Below are positions 1 to 12,830 of a stretch of 64,000 nt of DNA, in pieces. The notes under the pieces are model-generated. The model saw nothing but the letters and a program-made list of their open reading frames with translations, was not told the DNA's origin and ran no database searches. Numbering within the stretch: the stretch's first letter is position 1; each line of letters starts with the position of its first letter. The DNA is taken from NCBI GenBank assembly GCA_947095535.1, contig OX352774.1, forward strand, positions 38,394,496 to 38,458,495, read 5' to 3'. The position numbers were made by a program, and so were the translations under genes. The DNA is from Poecilobothrus nobilitatus (Eukaryota; Arthropoda; Insecta; Diptera; Dolichopodidae).

Positions 1-2936
1 TTACAATAGATTAACGCCTGTCGACGATTGAACAACTTGAGTAATATTTTTTTTTTGTATGAAATTGTTTTACACTATAAAACAAAGTGACACTTTTCAT
101 GATTACAGAAATTTTGTGTACCCTAAATAAGTGCTTAGTTTACTTATAGCTTAATCTAGCACTGCATATATTAAACTATTATTTTACAATCTTCCAATTA
201 ATATATTTTAGACTATTAAACAATATAAGTGAGAGTCACGTCTTATTCCACTTAATATGTGCACATTTAAACACGTGATACAATTACAAGCCTGGTTTGA
301 ATAAAAGAAAGAAATGTGATCGTAAAATAAAAGGAAGCTTATATAAAGTTAAGTTAATTTCATAAAAGATACTTGGAAAGGAATTTCAAAGGAATGCTTT
401 ATGCTTTGCTACGTTATATTGAAGTATTATAACTTAGTAACTTGTATAATATAGATTTAAGTTCATTAATGATAAGTGATAAGTCTTATCAAATTGAAAA
501 TAAAGGATTTTAACTCCAGTTCTGCACTTAAACTTCAAAAAACACTAATAATCAATATAAAAAGAGAGAGAGAGAGAAAAAAAAAATTTGTTTCCATTTT
601 TTCTAATTTTAAAATAATTTTCATTTTAATGTGAAGCATATATAAAAATGGTGCCAGTTAATTACGTCTTTTCTTTAAAATTCATTTCAATTTTATTTTT
701 AATTTACTTATTGTACATTTTACTTAAACTACTCCCATTGTTCAGTTAGTTCACTTTTATATCCCTAAATGAACGAATTGACTCTTGAAATCACTTTTGT
801 ATTACAACTTGGTACAAAATCGACCATTTTACTTAAATTAGTGTTGATTTGAGTATTTGATTTTTGTTAAGGTGTTGGATTAAAATTAAAAAAAGAAAAT
901 AAAAAGAATTTTCTTAACAATTCATTTTAAGTATTGACATAGAAAAGGAAAATGTTATTCGTTTATTTTTTTTTTTGTGTATATGTATGTTTTATTTACT
1001 GTTTTTTTTTTTTTTTTTTAATTTTCTGTTATGCTACTCACTTATTTTCATTTCATTTCATTGCAACGTTATTTCTCTTCAGTTTTGTTGTTTTTCATTT
1101 ATATTTTTTGTATTTTTCTTTCATCATTCTTTCTTATTTCTATTATTGTTATATTATTATATTATTATTTTTGTAAATTATGTATTTTATATTAACTGTT
1201 ATTATTATATACAATATTTACTGTTCTTTTGTATTTACATGTTCTACTTTAATTTCCTTATTATGTCAGTTAAATTCTGTAAATAAAGAAACACGAATCA
1301 CAGATTTAGAAAGAAAAGAAAGAAAAGCCAAAAATACCAAAAAAAAAAAAATTACTGTAAAAATTGAATTAAGAGTAAAAGTAAAAAAAATTGAAAAAAT
1401 GTGAAAAATTTTAACCGTAAATTAAATGTAACAATATTTAATTTTTTTTTTTTTTTCATTTTGTCTTAAATTCTAATGAACTTTAGTTATATGACTTTGG
1501 AAAAGGTAAAATATATATTTTTTTAAAGGACTCAAAAATAACATATAATAAATGTGTTATTAAAAAAGGTGAAGCTTTTCATTGATAGTTATCGAAGATA
1601 AATGGGCATCTATTAACAGAATGCTTGACATTGACGGGATATTAACACAAAAGAATTACAAAAAAATTTTAAACATCTTGTAGAAAATATTTTGGATACA
1701 AGCATTCTGAGAAGTAAATTGAAGAGAGAAAGAGGAGAAATAAAATCTCATACTCTAAAAGAAACAAAAAATTTAGGTATGCACATTTTGTTGAATATCC
1801 GTTTTACTTTTTCAAATTTAAATTCAATGAAGATATCGCTTATACTCAGACTTTAATGTTCGTAAATCCTTTAAATATTTTAATATAAGAATAATTTATT
1901 TTTAATCATTCATGGAGGTATATTTTCCTTAAGAAAAAATTACTTGGACACAAAAATAGACACTAGAATCAATTTTAAGTTCTGTTTTTAAAACATAAAC
2001 AGTTTGGTATTAAAAATCTTATTGTAAATAACAAATTTTATAATATGTTACCAAAAAACACAAATGTCGACATAATGAACGAAATGCATAAAACTCAGTT
2101 TGAACTCAAATCTTACCTTTTTACACAAAATCTACATCTGAGGGGTATTTTTTATTTGAAAAAGTAAAATTTCAGTTCAAGCTCATTTATATGCATTCGA
2201 CCTAATAATATGATGGATCAATTAAATTAAAGAAATCTCAAATATTTAAAAAAAAAATTAAATTATTATCATTAAGATTTGAACATTAAAATCTTTGGGA
2301 CTTAGTTATACAAAAATTATTTTTCAAATTGACAATGATAGACGGTCAGACAACTTAAGTAATACACTTTTCTTTTTCTATAAAAAAAATAATAATTAGA
2401 CTGTTGAAAAAAAAATTTTTTTTTTTTTTTGTACAAGAAATTAGCCGTACTATTTTCATTTTTTCTATTATTTATTTTTTTTTTTATTTTGAAAATAAAA
2501 ATGCAATAATTCACTTTATGATGACCATATACCACTACAATTATTATGAAATTATGACTTTACCACAGACCAGTAATTTAAAAAGAAACTTTTTGTTCCG
2601 GTTATTTATTTTTTTTTTTATTTTTCCAATTATTATCCTTTTTTGTTTATTTTTTTGTTAAATATCCTTGTATTTCCTTCTATTTTATGAAAATTTTCAT
2701 GAAAGAACATTATAAATAAATTTCAGCAGCTTTTTATTAAATGTTTTATTTATTTTTATTGCAACTTGGCAAGTGATGATTACGATAATTAGAATTTCAG
2801 TTTAGATTGCAGAATTCTAAAAAAAAGAAAAACATATAATAATAAATTGAAAATATAGAAAAAAATAAATGTTGTTTAGAAAATAAATTGGAAAAAAAAA
2901 ACAATTTAATAAAATTAGAATTTTAAATATGGAAAG
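1..2936. other. AT-rich noncoding DNA, no gene seen
   Basis: No coding or RNA feature can be supported. The stretch is dominated by A and T runs. A short (GA)n microsatellite lies near 561-577, and T-rich tracts occur near 968-1020, 1440-1456 and 2410-2430. The open frames around 952-1404 and 2317-2661 translate to runs of F, Y, I and K, as expected by chance from T-rich or A-rich DNA, and show no domain. Confidence 0.75.
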
Positions 2937-3290
2937 AAAACGAGGTTGAATGTAGAATTGATTGTGTCAACCCTATATGATATCCACGCATGAACATATT
3001 AGTAATAATGTATATGCTGTTTCCATGAAAATTAAACATCTTTTAGGAAATTTCAGATACTTGAGTTGTGATTAAGTACTGAAATATATTTCTGTGAATT
3101 TCGAAATTGTATGACACCTACTCGAATTTGTTGCCCCAAACCGAATAAATGTTATATAAGTTGTTATCATAATGTTTGATTATCTTTTATAAAACTTTAG
3201 ATATTTAACTTAATTAAATACCAAAATAAAAGTATGTAAATATCGAAATTGTATGAATGTTACCCGAACCTGTTGTGGTAGAGTCTAAAG
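2937..3290 (-). mobile_element. Relic of family B DINE-like element (right-end part)
   Basis: This degraded copy runs from the family B right end inward. It begins with aaaacgagg, then a diverged 'attgtgtcaaccctatatgatatcc' block that matches the gactgtgtcaactctgggata block of the good copies at 36462 and 59674. Next come the aaacatcttttaggaaatttcag and 'gaaattgtatgacacctactcgaat' blocks. A second 'tcgaaattgtatgaatgttacccgaacctg' follows near 3241. No left end with the TATACCC hairpin is found, so the copy is truncated. Confidence 0.6.
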
Positions 3291-4707
3291 CAACAGAAAG
3301 CAGACAGAAGCAGACAAAAAAGTTAAGGTTAATGAAATTTATAAAATTGAATGTGAAAATTGTAAAGTATACATACATTGAGAATAGTAAGAGAATACTA
3401 TACACTAGATTCTTTGAACATTAAACAAATCTGTAGCATACTCAAATCTTTCATCAGGTTTTTACTAACATCTAAAAGAATGGGAACATTTTGTAGATAG
3501 ATACTTACAAAATTCATATAATCAAAAAATGAAAAAATGATTAAATTCTAGACAAATACATCTAATGAAGAGCCGTCCCCTGTTCTGATATAATTGTCAT
3601 ATAATTATGGTAATGCTTATTTCCTTTCTTTTACTATACATTTAGATAATAATTAGGTACTCTCCTGATGAATTGGCGTAGTGGCTATATATTACCATTT
3701 TTTATCATTCGATAAGCATAGACTTCAAATCTGATCAAATAATATCCAATATTAGTAAAATTATATTATATTTCTAATTTATAAATATAAAATAAATAAA
3801 TAGATTTTGTATAAAATAATGGCGGGCAAAAATATATTGTTTGTGAATATGAATATGAAAATGAGCATCTCACTATTAATCAGCTTATTAGGAATACAAT
3901 GATTTGAGAAATGAAGTTTAGTTTAAAATAAAGAATAAGCTTGGATGCCTTATGCTTAGGAATGAAGAGAAAAAGAAAAATCTCCTGATGATGTTTTAAG
4001 GGGACGAAAGAAGGTTTTTTTCTATAAACTAAATAAAAATTAAATTTATTAACAAGTATCCACTCAAAATTCTGTTTTCAATATTATTTTATAAATTTAT
4101 GTGATAACATTATTATATTCATATTTTAAAATGAAAAATTTCCCTTCTATTTGTACATGATCCATTATACGATCCTAGCGCATTTATATTCAAAGACTAA
4201 ATATAACGTCTAAGTTCCGATAGATATTGTTTAGTAACTATATAAATTTATTAGTTTATAATTTTTTTTTTAAATTCATAACGAGTGTTTTTTTTAAGTC
4301 TAGGGATAATATAATAAAAATATAGAACATATCAACAAACATTCAGCACAAAAAAAAAACCAAAATAGGTACCCAGAATAAGTGAAACATAATATATATG
4401 TATTGTTATGTATGTGTTTTACTCTATTTAATTAATTCTTATTTAATGTTTAATTTACATATTATAAAATAATCTTTTCCCGTTATTAAATTTATAAATC
4501 TGTGCTGATTTACAACCAATTTATAAATAGAATTTAATTAGAATACAATTTAATTAGGAAAAAAAAACGTCCCTATAGCTATACACAATGAAATATAAAA
4601 AAATATAAAAGAATTATAAAAAAAAAAGAATTGCAAAATAAATGTTATGCATTTTTCACTATTCTTTATATTATCCTACTATTTATTTTGTATTTGTAAA
4701 AAACATT
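3291..4707. other. AT-rich noncoding DNA, nothing recognised
   Basis: No open frame of interest, no RNA gene and no recognisable repeat family were seen. There are scattered A and T homopolymers only. Confidence 0.65.
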
Positions 4708-5515
4708 AGTTTTTAGCACATTTCTAATAAAATTTTGAAAAAATTTGTCTATTCTGTGTGCCCGTCCTGTTGTTTACAGAATTTCTACACCGTTTCCATC
4801 TTTAAACGCAATGAAATTTTTTACAATGGATGGGTCTCATAATAAAATTAATGTTGTAGAACAACTTTTTTATATAGCTCCATCTATTACGAACCTACAG
4901 CTCCTCAACTTTGAAAAAGCCATATTTTTAATGCCTATATTTCATGTTCTGCTTAACATTTTTTCAATTTAAAAGCGCCATTCGACAGGACTTTTTTTTT
5001 ACCTTTATAAATTAATATCAAAATTATACACTTTTTTTTTTGTAAATTTAGTATTGTGAGACAAAATTTTACAATTTTAAAAGATTTTTTCCTTCATAAC
5101 TCCGACATGCTTTTAGTTAGAATCTTAAAATTTTAAAAGAAGAAATATATCTGCTAGAAGTTAGTGTAAGTTGTCTCAGAAATTTGTTTTGTACCATACT
5201 CTGTTTAACGGATATTAGAGCTCAAAATTTGAAATTTTGCTATTTTTAAACACCAGACACAGGTACAGACACAGGTTGGTATTTTTTCAAAATAAAAGGC
5301 AAAAACTAAAGTCTCAACTTTATAATTTTACATGTATGTAATTTTGAATTGATGAAAGTGTCTCTTCATTTTCCACATTTTTCTTATTACATAAAATTCT
5401 AAGAAAATTTTCAAATTTTGGTGCAGAGTCACAATTTTAAACAATTTATACTGTTTTTTTTTTTGGAAAATATGCTTCTTTAAAAACCGTTGGTTTTCAT
5501 TCTGCTTTGTTATAA
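4708..5515 (+). mobile_element. Family D non-autonomous element, copy D1
   Basis: The copy starts near 'gtttttagcacattt' and shows a degenerate GTCY block (tgcccgtcctgttgtttac). It then has the family D landmarks in order: 'atttctacaccgttt', 'gatgggtctcataa', 'gaacaacttttttatatagc', 'ctacagctcctcaac', 'ccattcgacaggac', 'cataactccgacatgc' and 'tttttggaaaatatgctt'. The end carries a hairpin, AAAACC (5483-5488), loop GTT, GGTTTT (5492-5497). The same order is seen in D2 at 41113. The open frame at 4745-4972 lies wholly inside the repeat and is not regarded as a gene. Confidence 0.75.
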
Positions 5516-5900
5516 TTTATTCTGAAGTTTTTGTTTTTTTTTTGAAATATTATTATAAAAAGATCCCAAATCTCAACTTAATTTTATTTTAAATAAATTT
5601 AACAATAAAGACCATATAAAATTTTATTATGTAGATACTATAAACATATACATCAGAAAAAAAAAAAAAAACGGACATACATACATACATACATTTGTAC
5701 ACATAATATACATAAAAACATGAACTAAAAACAATGTTCTAAATATTTAAAATTTATTTCTAAAACATGAAATTACTACTAATGATTTTGTATGGATTGT
5801 TTTTTTTCTCAAAATTTTTCTTGTTTTTTTTTTTTATTTTTTTAATCTAAAGATAAAAATGTATTTGTTCATATTGTAAATACACTATGTCCCAATTCAA

Positions 5901-5936
<36 letters not shown>

Positions 5937-6329
5937 CATATCCCATATTATATAATGCAAGTAAACGTACATACATGGATATATACAATATTATAATATA
6001 TTTTTGAAACATATAAAAAATATATACCTATATATATATATATATAAATTTATGTACATATTATATTATGTAATTTTATGTAGTAAATTTTAATTCAGCA
6101 CAAAAAAAAAAATATTCAGATAAATGAACGAATAAATAAATTAATAAAATATAAAGGCAATATCTAAACAGTTTTGGAAAAATAATTACGAGCATTTAAT
6201 ATTTTTTATGGACGTGCGTAAGCATTATAAGTTCATTCATAAAAATAATTTTTTTAAAATTTGGAAATAGAAATTTTTTTAAGAAAGTTAAGGGACAATT
6301 TTTAAAAATTAACGAAAATTATGTTTTCT
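5516..6329. repeat. AT-rich stretch with microsatellites
   Basis: The stretch holds (ACAT)n at about 5675-5694, (ATT)n at about 5901-5934 (roughly 11 units) and (TA)n at about 6029-6047. No gene is seen. Confidence 0.7.
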
Positions 6330-6640
6330 ACCCTGAACCTCACACGTTTAGTAGGTTCTTTTATTCTGTTTAACAAATTATCTATCCGACGTAATAATGA
6401 GTCTGATGTTTTTACGTTTAAAGTTTTCCAAATAGAATCAAGTAGAGCATTTACTGCCCACCACTATACGTAGTTCAAATCCCTAGATAGCATAATTTAG
6501 CAAATGACAATTTTGTTACTCAAATATCACAAATGTAGAATAATATTCCGCCCAATGTTTTTCCTAAAATTAGGGATGATTACATTTTATATTTTCATAG
6601 ATTTAAAAAGAACGCCAACTTCACATTCCTGCAAATCTTA
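6330..6640 (+). pseudogene. LINE relic K1: C-terminal part of a reverse-transcriptase ORF
   Basis: This is a broken 3-prime piece of a jockey-like non-LTR retrotransposon, recognised by comparison with K2 and K3. Near 6351 one frame reads LTRLVGSFILFNKLSIRR, which fits the 'hRR..gsLslfyryy' block before the LINE C-terminus. From about 6394 another frame reads NNESDVFTFKVFQIESSRAF and then TAHHY. After a frameshift at about 6470 the 'SQM*NNIPPNVFPKIRDDY' block follows, the equivalent of 'RTSRMWNRLPSHVFPRIG' in K2. Stops and frameshifts rule out function. The upstream RT domain is absent, so this is a 5-prime-truncated or heavily decayed copy. The assignment to this LINE family is fairly secure; the clade name is inference. 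Confidence 0.65.
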
Positions 6641-7586
6641 AACCACATATTTTTACTCCATATAAAAGAATCTTCCGTTTTTTAATAGAACAATAGTATA
6701 CTAAATGTCTCCTAACATATTTTTTGGTTAAAAAAGGAAGGAGTGTTTAATGGGTTAAAGTTTTACGCGTTAATGGAGGAATCGTGCTTGAAGTACTGCT
6801 CTTCTTGAGCATTTTCCGTTGATTCACACTTACCTGCGTAAAAAAAAAAAAAAAATACCGTATTATCTTAAAATATATCTTTATTAGGTCACTCGAATAT
6901 CCTTTCTTGTACAAAAATTGTTTTGTTTTTAGTTTGTGTAGACATATTATTATAACTCCCCAAAGTTTTTAATATTTTTGTTAACACGTAATATAACACG
7001 TAAGTGAAATTTTTTTTTAAATTAATAATTCATATTTATTAATTGGTTTTTTAAACCTAATATTTAATTTTTAATCACTATTTTAGTTTATGATTTAATA
7101 ATAAAATTTTGTTTTAAAAAATTGAGTTCTATTTTTTTTTGTTAGCAACTGTAAGCGTGTATTAAATAAATCATAAATATATATTTGCATTCATATATAT
7201 ATGTATATGCAATAAAATCATCCTGCAATACATAAATTATTTTTTAATGTCCTATGGGATAAAACATTGAAGAAAAATGTTTGTTATGCATAATATTGAA
7301 AGGATATTTCACATGTGTACTTAGATGCAAAAGAATTAAAGTTTTATTTATTTTTTTTTTTTTTTATTGTTTTATTTTTTAATGATAAATTTTTATTTAA
7401 AATTTCTTCCTTATTTTTTTTTTGTTTCAGTTTTTAATAATTTATTTATATAAGAAAAAATATAACCGTCCTTGCCAGTTTAAATAACTTAATGTTCACT
7501 CTTATAGCAAAACTTAATATTATCTTACTTAATATCTAAAATAAAAATTAAAATGTATTTATTGAAATTTATTAAATGAACGGCTG
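6641..7586. other. AT-rich noncoding DNA, nothing recognised
   Basis: Poly-A and poly-T tracts are present, for example 6841-6856 and 7352-7367, and there is a small TA-rich tract near 7180-7206. No gene or known repeat is seen. Confidence 0.6.
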
Positions 7587-7830
7587 TGATAATATACATT
7601 TTGTTTTCCTTTTTTTAGTCCCTTGAGGAGCATAGGGCTTCCAGATAGATTACTTTTCCATCGTACTCTGTTTTGAGCCATTTGTTTTATTTTTGTCCAT
7701 GTTTTACCGTTTTCTTCTATTTCTTTTGATATTTTTCTCCTCCATGTCATGCGTGGCCTTCCTATTTTTCTTTTGTCTTGGGGGTTCCACTCTAATGCTT
7801 GGCAAGCTATAGTTTTTGGTGATAAAAGAA
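7587..7830 (-). pseudogene. RTE-like LINE relic: endonuclease/RT ORF C-terminus
   Basis: The minus strand encodes a continuous peptide with the hallmark tail of RTE/BovB-type LINE proteins: ALEWNPQDKRKIGRPRMTW, then RRKISKEIEENGKTW, then KIKQMAQNRVRWKS, ending shortly after LLKGLKKGK. In intact elements this tail follows the RT domain and reads roughly 'ALxWNPQGxRxRGRPxxTWRR...GKTWxxxxxxAQDRxRWR'. Only the tail remains; nothing RT-like precedes it on the minus strand (above about 7830). The tail has no internal stop, so this insertion looks younger than the K-family relics. As an isolated fragment without RT or endonuclease it should be inactive. Confidence 0.8.
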
Positions 7831-9719
7831 AATAGATAGCTCGAATTAAAAGGTTAATGGTGTTATTCAAATTTTAAATATAGTTAAAGTCTGTTTACAG
7901 TTAAAGTTGTAGTTAAATTTATATTTAATACTAAAGAAACATTACGAGGAATCATAGCTTCCATTTGACAACTCCATCTATCTATGTTTTCCTGCTGCTG
8001 TTTATGCATTCTCTCATGATTGCATTGATTTAGTTCGACTATTATAATAGTACTTTTAATTATGCTGAAAAGAATTAATAAAATTAAAATTAAATTTGAT
8101 ATATATGGTAACAATTCTCGTATAAAATTTTTGTAAAAATACTTTAGAATTGTTTTAGCATAAAAATTTTACAATATTGATAGAATTTTTAACTAGCGCA
8201 CAATTTGGTTATACTATTTCAAATTTTACCTTCAGTTTTTAACGAAAAATATATTTTTAAAAATGTGAAAATGTGTTTTTAAAAAACACTCTACTGTACA
8301 GAATCTTTTTAAAAAATATTTCATTTTTAAAATTTTAATATCTTTTTTTTTGCAGGACATGTTTTTTAAGTAAAAATGAACATGAAAGTATTTTTCGTTT
8401 AGATGTAGACTCTTAAAGTTGACCATATCTCAGTAAATGAGATTATCTCACTTTGAAATGATCCAAGGTAAATGATCCAGCCATTAACTAACATTAATTA
8501 AAATTCATTGTGAAAATGAAAGTTACGGTAATAATACGATTTCGATATTTTACAGAGCCATCCATTTTCCAAAAAAAATTCATTAATTCTTCTAAGCAAT
8601 AACCATTAGAATTTATGATAGCATCATTCTTAATCCAACAACGCACTAATCTAGCTAAGCTTTACTTTTTTTTCTCTCACGATTAATTTATGTAAATCGA
8701 TTATAGCACTTTGAGTATTTATATGTCTTTATTCGAGTAGAAATTCCTTATAAAAACAATCAATTGATTTAAACGGATCAAACATTTCTGATCGTTAACT
8801 TCTGATGCTGCTTTTTTTTTTGGTTCGTTTTCTGACTTTTGGAAATTTTTTTAAGATATATTTCGAAATTTTTTTTAAAATTTAACAGTTGACTTATTAA
8901 AATAGCATCCTTTAGCATAATGAAAAAAAGACATTGCTTTAGGAGTTCAAACCTAAAAACAATTAAAACATATAAATTATAATTTAACCACTGTTCGAAT
9001 ATGATGTACATTATATATGGACTTTTTTGTTTACATTAATATCACATGCTTATATCACATATTTTTCGACTTATTAGAAATTATTAAAATAAAGGTACTG
9101 TTATTATAATAACGGTAGAAATTTTCCTTTCTCAAAAAAAAAAAAAAATATTGGTTTCTTTTTAAAACCTAAATTAAAAAAAAAAAATGATCTATTGATA
9201 AAAAGGAAATTTGTAAATTTATTATTATTTTATTATTAAATTTAGATTTAAATTTTGACAAAAAAATTTAAAAATTATTATAATAGATATTAAATTTGTA
9301 TGTAAGAATATATACCTGGGGCAAAAAAAAAAAATAAATCTATTTAATAATAAAAATAAATGTAAACCTTTACAAAAAAAAAAAAAATATTGTACAGCAT
9401 AAATACTATAGATTAAAAAGAAATAAACTATTTTCTATTTAAAATGCTTTTATTTTTGATTTAATTTTATAAAAGTAAAATAAAATCCTTTTCTATATTT
9501 TTTTTTTTTCCAAAACTTGACAGAAAATTTTCCAATTTGTTTTAGTGGTATAATGAAAATTGATATCATATAATTCAAATTTTTGTCGCATTTATTACAA
9601 TCAATTCAAAACAAGTCTTACCAAAATTATGTACATTACAACTATCAGCTCTTAGATTTAATATCTTTACTAGAACATAAAAATAATTTCAAACTAAAAT
9701 ATATCTAGAGAATTGAACT
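7831..9719. other. AT-rich noncoding DNA, nothing recognised
   Basis: Minus-strand open frames at 7884-8114, 8232-8426 and 8778-9011 have no recognisable domain and low-complexity composition. Poly-A tracts lie at about 9136-9149 and 9374-9387. Confidence 0.6.
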
Positions 9720-9965
9720 TTTATCTTGGATGAGATTAACTTCTATGAACATAAGTTCCATATGAAACCTAAAACCGTAATTAATGGACTTGAATGGAGT
9801 TGAATGGAAGTAAAGTTAATTTTTAAAAAAAACATAAGTTTATATTAAAATAGAGACAAAAAGCTTTCATAAAACTTATAATCCATTGAAGTGGAGTTAA
9901 AAAAATGGTCATAAGTTCTATGATAGTTCCATGGTCATAAGTTCCATGATCATAAGTTCCATAAA
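9720..9965. repeat. Short-period repeats of a CATAAGTTCCAT-like motif
   Basis: A motif close to 'ataagttccat' recurs at about 9748-9760 and four times in 9905-9962 (atggtcataagttctatg, atagttccatgg, tcataagttccatgatc, ataagttccataaaa). Related words recur at about 10870-10920, on the far side of LINE relic K2. Confidence 0.5.
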
Positions 9966-10044
9966 AACCAAAAAAAATATATTTTTATTTGTTTAATGTA
10001 AATTTTATTTTAGTCAAATCTTGTCTAAAATAATAATCTAAGAT

Positions 10045-10330
10045 TCTTGTTCTAACGAGATTAAAAGTGTGATGCCTTCTCTAAAAGCATTCCAAAGAGA
10101 AACAAGGAGAGCTTTTGCTGCCCACCCCTATGTAGTTCAAATTCCCAGATGGCATAATTCGGTTTATTGAAATTCGTTTGTAGTACGAACATCGCGAATG
10201 TAGAACCGTTTTCCATCTCATGTGTTTCCCAGAATTGGTAATAACTACATTTAGAACGTGCAAAGATTCAAAGTGAATATTAACAATTTTCTTCACAATA
10301 TATTTTGGTGTACATATATGTATATCTATG
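10045..10330 (+). pseudogene. LINE relic K2: C-terminal part of a reverse-transcriptase ORF
   Basis: Plus-strand frame from about 10070: SVMPSLKAFQRETRRAF (to 10120), then AAHPYVVQIPRWHNSVY, a stop, NSFVVRTSRM, a stop where W is expected, NRFPSHVFPRIGNNYI, a stop, then NVQRFKVNINNFL. This is the typical end of a jockey/I-type LINE protein ('HPyvv.ipr.rts.f.nSF..RTsrlWNsLP..vFp...n...Fk..vn.fl'). It is the clearest of the three K copies. Three in-frame stops show it is dead. The 104-residue minus-strand open frame over the same bases is a shadow of this coding remnant. Confidence 0.8.
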
Positions 10331-12480
10331 TTAGATTCTAAATTTGGAGGGATTTTAAAGTTGTAATCAAAATCAGAGTTATACGCTTTTCCCAAAATAT
10401 TTATTAACTTATATATTATATGTGCGAAATTCTGAGGAATTGCGAAGGAGGAGAAATTTTAGAGTTGAAATTGTAGAATATTTATATATTCGTATTATAC
10501 AAGATTCTATAATTAAGAATTTTTGAGCTGAATTTTGGAAAAGCGTATACTTATAACCCATATTTTTAAACAATTTTAAAATCTTTTTTAATAATTTACA
10601 TAAATATTACAACATCAAAGAATTTAGAATAGTGGGGATTGTCTCTCCAAAACACCCGTTAAACAAATTACGTTAATTCTGAATTTTTAACTGTTTAAAA
10701 AACCTTTTGTAGAAAAACACATTTAATGTATATTAAAGTACAATATTTATTATTTGAAATCAAAAACTAAAAAGTAAAACTTATGGCCATTTTATTTAAG
10801 ATAATATTCCAATTTCCAACAAAAAAGTGATCAGAACTTCCATGAAGATCATTTAACAATGAGAATAAGTTTCATGGAACTTAAGCCCATTTAAGAGGAC
10901 ATAAGTTCTATATGGAACATAGTTTATCCAAAGTAAAGTTCTTTGTAAATTTTTTCAGGATAATATGAGATTAAAGAAAGTTTTCACGTTTACTTGTATT
11001 CAAACACATCACATCCCCAGAATGAAAAGTATATATAGTTTACTCTAATCACTAATTAATTTCTTTCCTTTTTAATTATTTTATTGTAAAAGATTCAGGA
11101 TTTGATTTTAATGATAATATTAAAACAAAATTAAATACAGCTTTTACAAATTATATTTCAATATTCATTTTTTTTTTTTTTTCAAAATACCATTTTATTT
11201 AAATTTTATTTAATAGACATGACGAAAACTATTTATTCTTTACATAAGTACTTTATAAGAGGAATAAAAAAATTTTTCTTTTTCAATAATTTACTTAATT
11301 CAATACAAGGAGTAGAAATTCATTTTTTAAGCATAGAATTATATCTATAGATAGTATAAAATAATTTATTTTAATTAACATTTTCAAATTAAAAATTATT
11401 TACCAAAATGCTGCTAAATAAATTGTTTGTTATTGAATGCATTTTATATTGTGGCTAAAATCTGAAAATGATTTTCTTTAATAATTTTCATTTTAATGCT
11501 GTTTATATTAATATGAAACCATAATAATTTGAAATCACGTCATTTCATACACTGTCAACTGTGATTCATTTTATCATTTGGTTTTTTATAATTAGCATTT
11601 TAAATTATAGAGAACGATAATATTTGTTACCGTAGTGACTAATTATGACGGATAATAAATACAATGTTATGAATTAAATTATAATATAGATTATTACTAT
11701 ATTATATATAGTATTTAATTACATTACCTCTAATATAATTTGAAAAAAGAAATTATAAATATTTTGTTTTCGAATTTTTATTTTAAGTTCTAATTACAAT
11801 TTATTTTATTGAAAATATTGTATTATCAACAAAAATACTTTTTTAAAAAAAAATCTTAACATAAAAAATCCTTATTTAATTCTAATAACGTGCATTTGAA
11901 ATAAAAAATATAAAATTTATATATTTCAAATAAAAACAATAAAAAATAAAAATAACCAAGGAAGGAATTACAAATTTCAATATTTAGTAGAAAAATAAAA
12001 AAAAAAAATTTAAAAAAACGAATAAATATTAACACTTTTATGTTTTTTTTTTTTTTTTTTTTTAATAAATTTGATTTGAAAACTCGTTTACATATTAAAA
12101 TTCAGAAAACATAACCTTGATATTTATTTATTTTTTTTTTTTTTCATATTTTCTTTTCAAAAAATATTTTTTTTTTAAATTATTCAAAAAAATAAAAAAA
12201 AAATATTCTAAAATTGCTTTTTACAAAATTCAGTCAAATTTACACAATCTGAAAACTTAATATTATAATATCTGAATATGAAAAAAATTTAAAATTCAAT
12301 TCTATTTCTAAAAAAAAAAAAAAAAGAGGAAAAATTTTACAAAAACTTACCGTTATTAGAATAACCAAAATTACAAAATTTAAATTAAAGAATAAATAAA
12401 GATGTTTAAGGTTAATAGAAGTTGAGTCCTAAAAGTATGCAATTTTTTTAAAAGGTTTTTTTTTCTTCACCTTCTTTTTC
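10331..12480. other. AT-rich noncoding DNA, nothing recognised
   Basis: The stretch contains the second cluster of 'ataagttc' words at 10840-10930 and long A/T runs, including 12045-12063. No gene is seen. Confidence 0.6.
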
Positions 12481-12728
12481 TCTCCGAGGGAGTGTGGGTT
12501 CGATCCCTGCACAGATCGTAAGTGTTTTTTTCTTTATATAACCCCCTTACAACCAAATATAATATAATGTAAATATATAGTATATAATATAAACAAAATA
12601 AATAATATTAGTATATAATTTAATAATAGTATAAAAAAAAAATCCTGTAATAGCCTTTAGTAGCCGATGGTTCAATAATATTGCATTACACTTATGTATG
12701 TAATATTAATATAAATAAATAAATAAAT
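12481..12728 (+). mobile_element. SINE S1 copy b, 5-prime truncated
   Basis: The copy begins at 'ccgagggagtgtgggttcga', which holds the Pol III B box (GGTTCGATCC at about 12498). The S1 body follows: 'cgtaagtgttttttt', 'acccccttacaaccaaatat', 'agtatataatataaac', 'cctttagtagccgatggttc', 'aataatattgcattaca' and an AAATAAAT tail. The A-box half of the tRNA-like head is missing. It aligns closely with the reverse complement of 43421-43706. Confidence 0.8.
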
Positions 12729-12830
12729 TTTCTTTAAACATCACAAAAATAAAACTTTTGAAATAATTCTGACTTAAGAGTATATTCATTTTATAGTTCT
12801 CTGGTATTTATTTATTTTATATTACATTAC

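Noticed and set aside
952..1404. Hydrophobic F/Y/I-rich frames that look like membrane peptides, also at 2404-2661, 21569-21772, 57921-58151
   Set aside because: T-rich DNA always gives such peptides; no conserved motif or start context supports a gene.
7884..8114. 76-codon minus-strand frame next to the RTE-like remnant, as a possible upstream part of the same LINE
   Set aside because: Its translation shows no RT or endonuclease motifs and no similarity to the LINE tail region.
10081..10395. Minus-strand open frame of 104 codons
   Set aside because: It is antisense to the clear plus-strand LINE C-terminal remnant K2.
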